Shown here one piece after another: positions 32,645 to 34,597 of a DNA stretch of 34,597 nt. The number at the start of each line of letters is the position of its first letter. Position 1 is the first letter of the stretch. The position numbers and the translations under genes are program-made. Under the pieces are notes generated by a model. It saw only the letters and a program-made list of their open reading frames with translations. It was not told the origin of the DNA and did no database searches. The DNA lies in NCBI GenBank assembly GCA_934725305.1, contig CAKVBA010000029.1:1-34597 (forward strand). Direction: 5' to 3'. This stretch comes from an uncultured Parabacteroides sp. (GTDB lineage Bacteria > Bacteroidota > Bacteroidia > Bacteroidales > Tannerellaceae).

Positions 32645-34438
32645 TTACATTCTTTCTGGAACGTCAATACCCAATAGAGCCATACCTGATTTAATGATCT
32701 TAGCTACATTGGCTGAAAGAACCAAGCGGAATGTCTTCAGCTGTTCGTCCTCTTCGCGCAAGATAGAAAAGTCGTGATAGAACTGGTTGTACTCTTTTAC
32801 CAAGTCGTATGTATAGTTGGCTATCAAAGCAGGACTGTAAGCTGCGCCGGCCTCTTTCACTACAGAAGCATAGTCTGCAATCATCTGAATCAGATTTTCT
32901 TCCTTCTCAGAGATAGTGAAATCTGTTGTTAACTGAGCCGGTAATTGGATTCCCTGTTCGGCAGCCTTGCGTAATACTGAACGGATACGAGCGTAGGTGT
33001 ATTGGATGAAAGGTCCTGTGTTTCCGTTGAAGTCGATTGATTCTTTCGGATTGAAAGTCATGTTCTTGCGAGGGTCAACCTTCAAGATGAAGTATTTCAA
33101 TGAACCCAAACCGACAATCTTAGCTATATGATCAGCCTCTTCCTGGCTCATTTCGTTGATCTTGCCCAGTTCTTGAGAGATTTCACGAGCCGTATTAATC
33201 ATTTCTTCCATCAAATCGTCGGCATCTACCACGGTTCCTTCGCGGCTCTTCATCTTACCTTCAGGCAATTCAACCATACCGTAAGAGAAGTGAACCAAAC
33301 CCTTGCCAAATTCGAATCCTAACTTATCCAACAGGATTGACAATACTTGGAAGTGGTAGTTCTGTTCGTTTCCAACAACGTAGATCATCTTGTTGATAGG
33401 ATAGTCGTCGAAACGCAATTTGGCTGTACCGATATCCTGAGTCATGTAAACAGATGTGCCATCACCACGAAGCAGTAGCTTTTCGTCCAAGCCTTCATGG
33501 GTTAGATTTGCCCATACAGATCCATCTTCACGTCTGTAGAAGATTCCCTTTTCCAAACCTTCTAACACTTTGCCTTTACCTTCGAGGTAGGTTTGTGATT
33601 CATAATAAATCTTGTCGAAGTTGACTCCCATCATCTTGTAGGTTTCGTCAAATCCGGCATAAACCCAGTTGTTCATCATTTCCCATAAAGCACGAACCTC
33701 GGGGTCGCCAGCTTCCCATTTACGAAGCATTTCGCGAGCTTCTGCCATCAACGGAGATTTGGCTTCAGCCTCTTCTTTGGTCATGCCTTGAGCTTCGAGG
33801 GCTGCTGTCTCTTCCTTTAGTTTGTTGCTGAACAATACATAGAAGTCGCCGATTAAGTGGTCTCCTTTCTTACCTGCGCTTTCCGGAGTTACGCCATTGC
33901 CCCATTTCTGCCAAGCCAGCATAGACTTACAGATATGAATACCACGGTCGTTTACGATGTTTGTCTTAACCACCTTGTTGCCGTTTGCTTTCAAGATTTC
34001 AGATAAGCTGAAGCCTAATAGATTGTTTCGTACATGACCTAAGTGAAGCGGTTTGTTGGTGTTGGGTGATGAATATTCAACCATTACCAATGGAGACTGA
34101 TCGGTCACCGGTGTGATACCATATGTAGGCTGTTCGTGGATATCATTCAATAGCTGAATCCAGCATGAGCAGGCAATAGACAAGTTCAAGAAGCCTTTGA
34201 TTACATTAAACTCGGCTACAGCAGGTTCGTTTTTCAATAGGTATTCACCTAATTCCTGAGCTGTTGCCTCCGGTGATTTCTTTGACATTCGAAGGAAAGG
34301 AAACACAACGACGGTCAGATGACCTTTAAACTCTTTCTTTGTTTTCTGTAGCTGTATCTGCTTTGCCTCAACATCGGCTCCGTACAGCTCTTTTATTCCG
34401 GCTATGATGGCACCGGTAATCTGTTGTTCAATAACCAT
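32645..34438 (-). CDS. argS: Arginyl-tRNA synthetase
   Basis: The ATG at 34438 (MVIEQQITGAIIAGIKELYG) gives 597 residues, the normal size for Bacteroidetes ArgS. The open frame continues 36 codons upstream through the terminator and promoter, so that extension is rejected. Class I signatures are present: YSSPNTNKPLHLGHVRNNLLG with HLGH at 132-135, and GKMKSREGTVV as the KMSKS-like loop. The N-terminal arginyl-tRNA synthetase additional domain and C-terminal DALR anticodon-binding domain (FIQYTYARIRSVLRK onward) are also recognisable. It charges tRNA-Arg with arginine in the cytoplasm. It is convergent with topA's downstream lipoprotein gene. Confidence 0.97.
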   Translation of the reverse strand: MVIEQQITGAIIAGIKELYGADVEAKQIQLQKTKKEFKGHLTVVVFPFLRMSKKSPEATAQELGEYLLKNEPAVAEFNVIKGFLNLSIACSCWIQLLNDIHEQPTYGITPVTDQSPLVMVEYSSPNTNKPLHLGHVRNNLLGFSLSEILKANGNKVVKTNIVNDRGIHICKSMLAWQKWGNGVTPESAGKKGDHLIGDFYVLFSNKLKEETAALEAQGMTKEEAEAKSPLMAEAREMLRKWEAGDPEVRALWEMMNNWVYAGFDETYKMMGVNFDKIYYESQTYLEGKGKVLEGLEKGIFYRREDGSVWANLTHEGLDEKLLLRGDGTSVYMTQDIGTAKLRFDDYPINKMIYVVGNEQNYHFQVLSILLDKLGFEFGKGLVHFSYGMVELPEGKMKSREGTVVDADDLMEEMINTAREISQELGKINEMSQEEADHIAKIVGLGSLKYFILKVDPRKNMTFNPKESIDFNGNTGPFIQYTYARIRSVLRKAAEQGIQLPAQLTTDFTISEKEENLIQMIADYASVVKEAGAAYSPALIANYTYDLVKEYNQFYHDFSILREEDEQLKTFRLVLSANVAKIIKSGMALLGIDVPERM

Positions 34439-34461
34439 ATCGTAGGATTTATTTTTGTTTG

Positions 34462-34492
34462 CAAAGGTATAAAAAAAGAGCGATGTGTCAAA
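34462..34492 (-). promoter_or_regulatory. Promoter of argS, -33 box inside the upstream terminator stem
   Basis: On the minus strand, TTTG (34492 to 34489), a 19-nt spacer and TACCTTTG (34469 to 34462) form a consensus promoter. The -33 element lies within one arm of the terminator at 34475-34519. The -7 box is 24 nt before the argS ATG. Confidence 0.65.
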
Positions 34493-34519
34493 AATAACCA
34501 ATTTGATACATCGCTCTTT
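34475..34519 (-). terminator. Terminator of the gene upstream of argS
   Basis: AAAGAGCGATGTGTCAAA (34475-34492) pairs with TTTGATACATCGCTCTTT (34502-34519), an 18-bp stem with one G-U pair. On the minus strand it ends in a seven-T run (34477-34471). It follows the stop codon of the minus-strand gene at the window end by 11 nt. Confidence 0.88.
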
Positions 34520-34530
34520 ACCTGACTTCG

Positions 34531-34597
34531 TCATTGCGTCACCCAAAAATCTTCATCAAATAGTTTAGCTATTTTCTGATGCCTTGTCATCAGCATA
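34531..34597 (-). CDS. C-terminal end of an unidentified gene (partial)
   Basis: A minus-strand frame enters from the right edge and ends at TGA (34533-34531), coding at least 21 residues ending KIAKLFDEDFWVTQ. The immediately following intrinsic terminator supports a real gene end. Too short to identify; another frame is possible. Confidence 0.45.
   Translation of the reverse strand, partial: MLMTRHQKIAKLFDEDFWVTQ

Noticed and set aside
34439..34546. Upstream extension of argS to 34546
   Set aside because: It would run through the promoter and terminator stem; ATG 34438 gives the normal ArgS length.

Overview
The window looks like chromosomal DNA of a Bacteroidales bacterium, most likely Parabacteroides or a close relative. 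The reasons are the -7 box TAnnTTTG ahead of many genes, the almost complete lack of strong Shine-Dalgarno sequences, the tRNA gene without an encoded CCA end, lipoproteins with Bacteroidetes-style N-termini, a BACON-domain peptidase, and a very large secreted protein whose C-terminus resembles type IX secretion sorting domains and the DUF6383 tail I associate with Parabacteroides. The species assignment is inference from these features, not from a search.

Layout. Positions 1-2458 hold no credible gene. They are a dense mosaic of GC-rich palindromes (core CCCAGGGC-gtt-GCCCTGGG) separating a few recurring hairpin modules, with a 561-bp tandem duplication inside. A tRNA-Arg(CCU) gene follows, then a 1,397-residue secreted surface protein with a long structured leader and a double-hairpin terminator. 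A second cluster of the same modules, several of them inverted, fills 7267-8118. Next come a fimbrial-anchor-like lipoprotein (minus strand) and a forward run: diaminopimelate dehydrogenase (ddh), prolipoprotein diacylglyceryl transferase (lgt), a flavodiiron protein (fprA type) and glucosamine-6-phosphate deaminase (nagB).

The minus-strand block 13267-19092 is a complete tripartite exporter in the order ATPase, permease, permease, periplasmic adaptor, TolC-like outer-membrane channel. Divergent from it is a plus-strand operon: a BACON/M64 metallopeptidase lipoprotein, a metallo-beta-lactamase-fold hydrolase and a VOC/glyoxalase-fold protein. A 595-bp gap follows, carrying tandem repeats with 11- and 22-bp periods. 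Then come a ROK glucokinase, a Nudix hydrolase, a 999-residue TPR protein paired with an outer-membrane beta-barrel, a small TPR protein, topoisomerase I (topA), a small lipoprotein and arginyl-tRNA synthetase (argS, minus strand). The last bases are the end of an upstream minus-strand gene.

Most genes are core metabolism or envelope biogenesis. The least explained parts are the modular palindrome arrays flanking the giant surface-protein gene, the phased 11/22-bp repeat block before the glucokinase gene, a family of near-identical terminator hairpins at five loci (one of which appears to donate the -33 box of the argS promoter), and the conserved-looking TPR plus beta-barrel pair.
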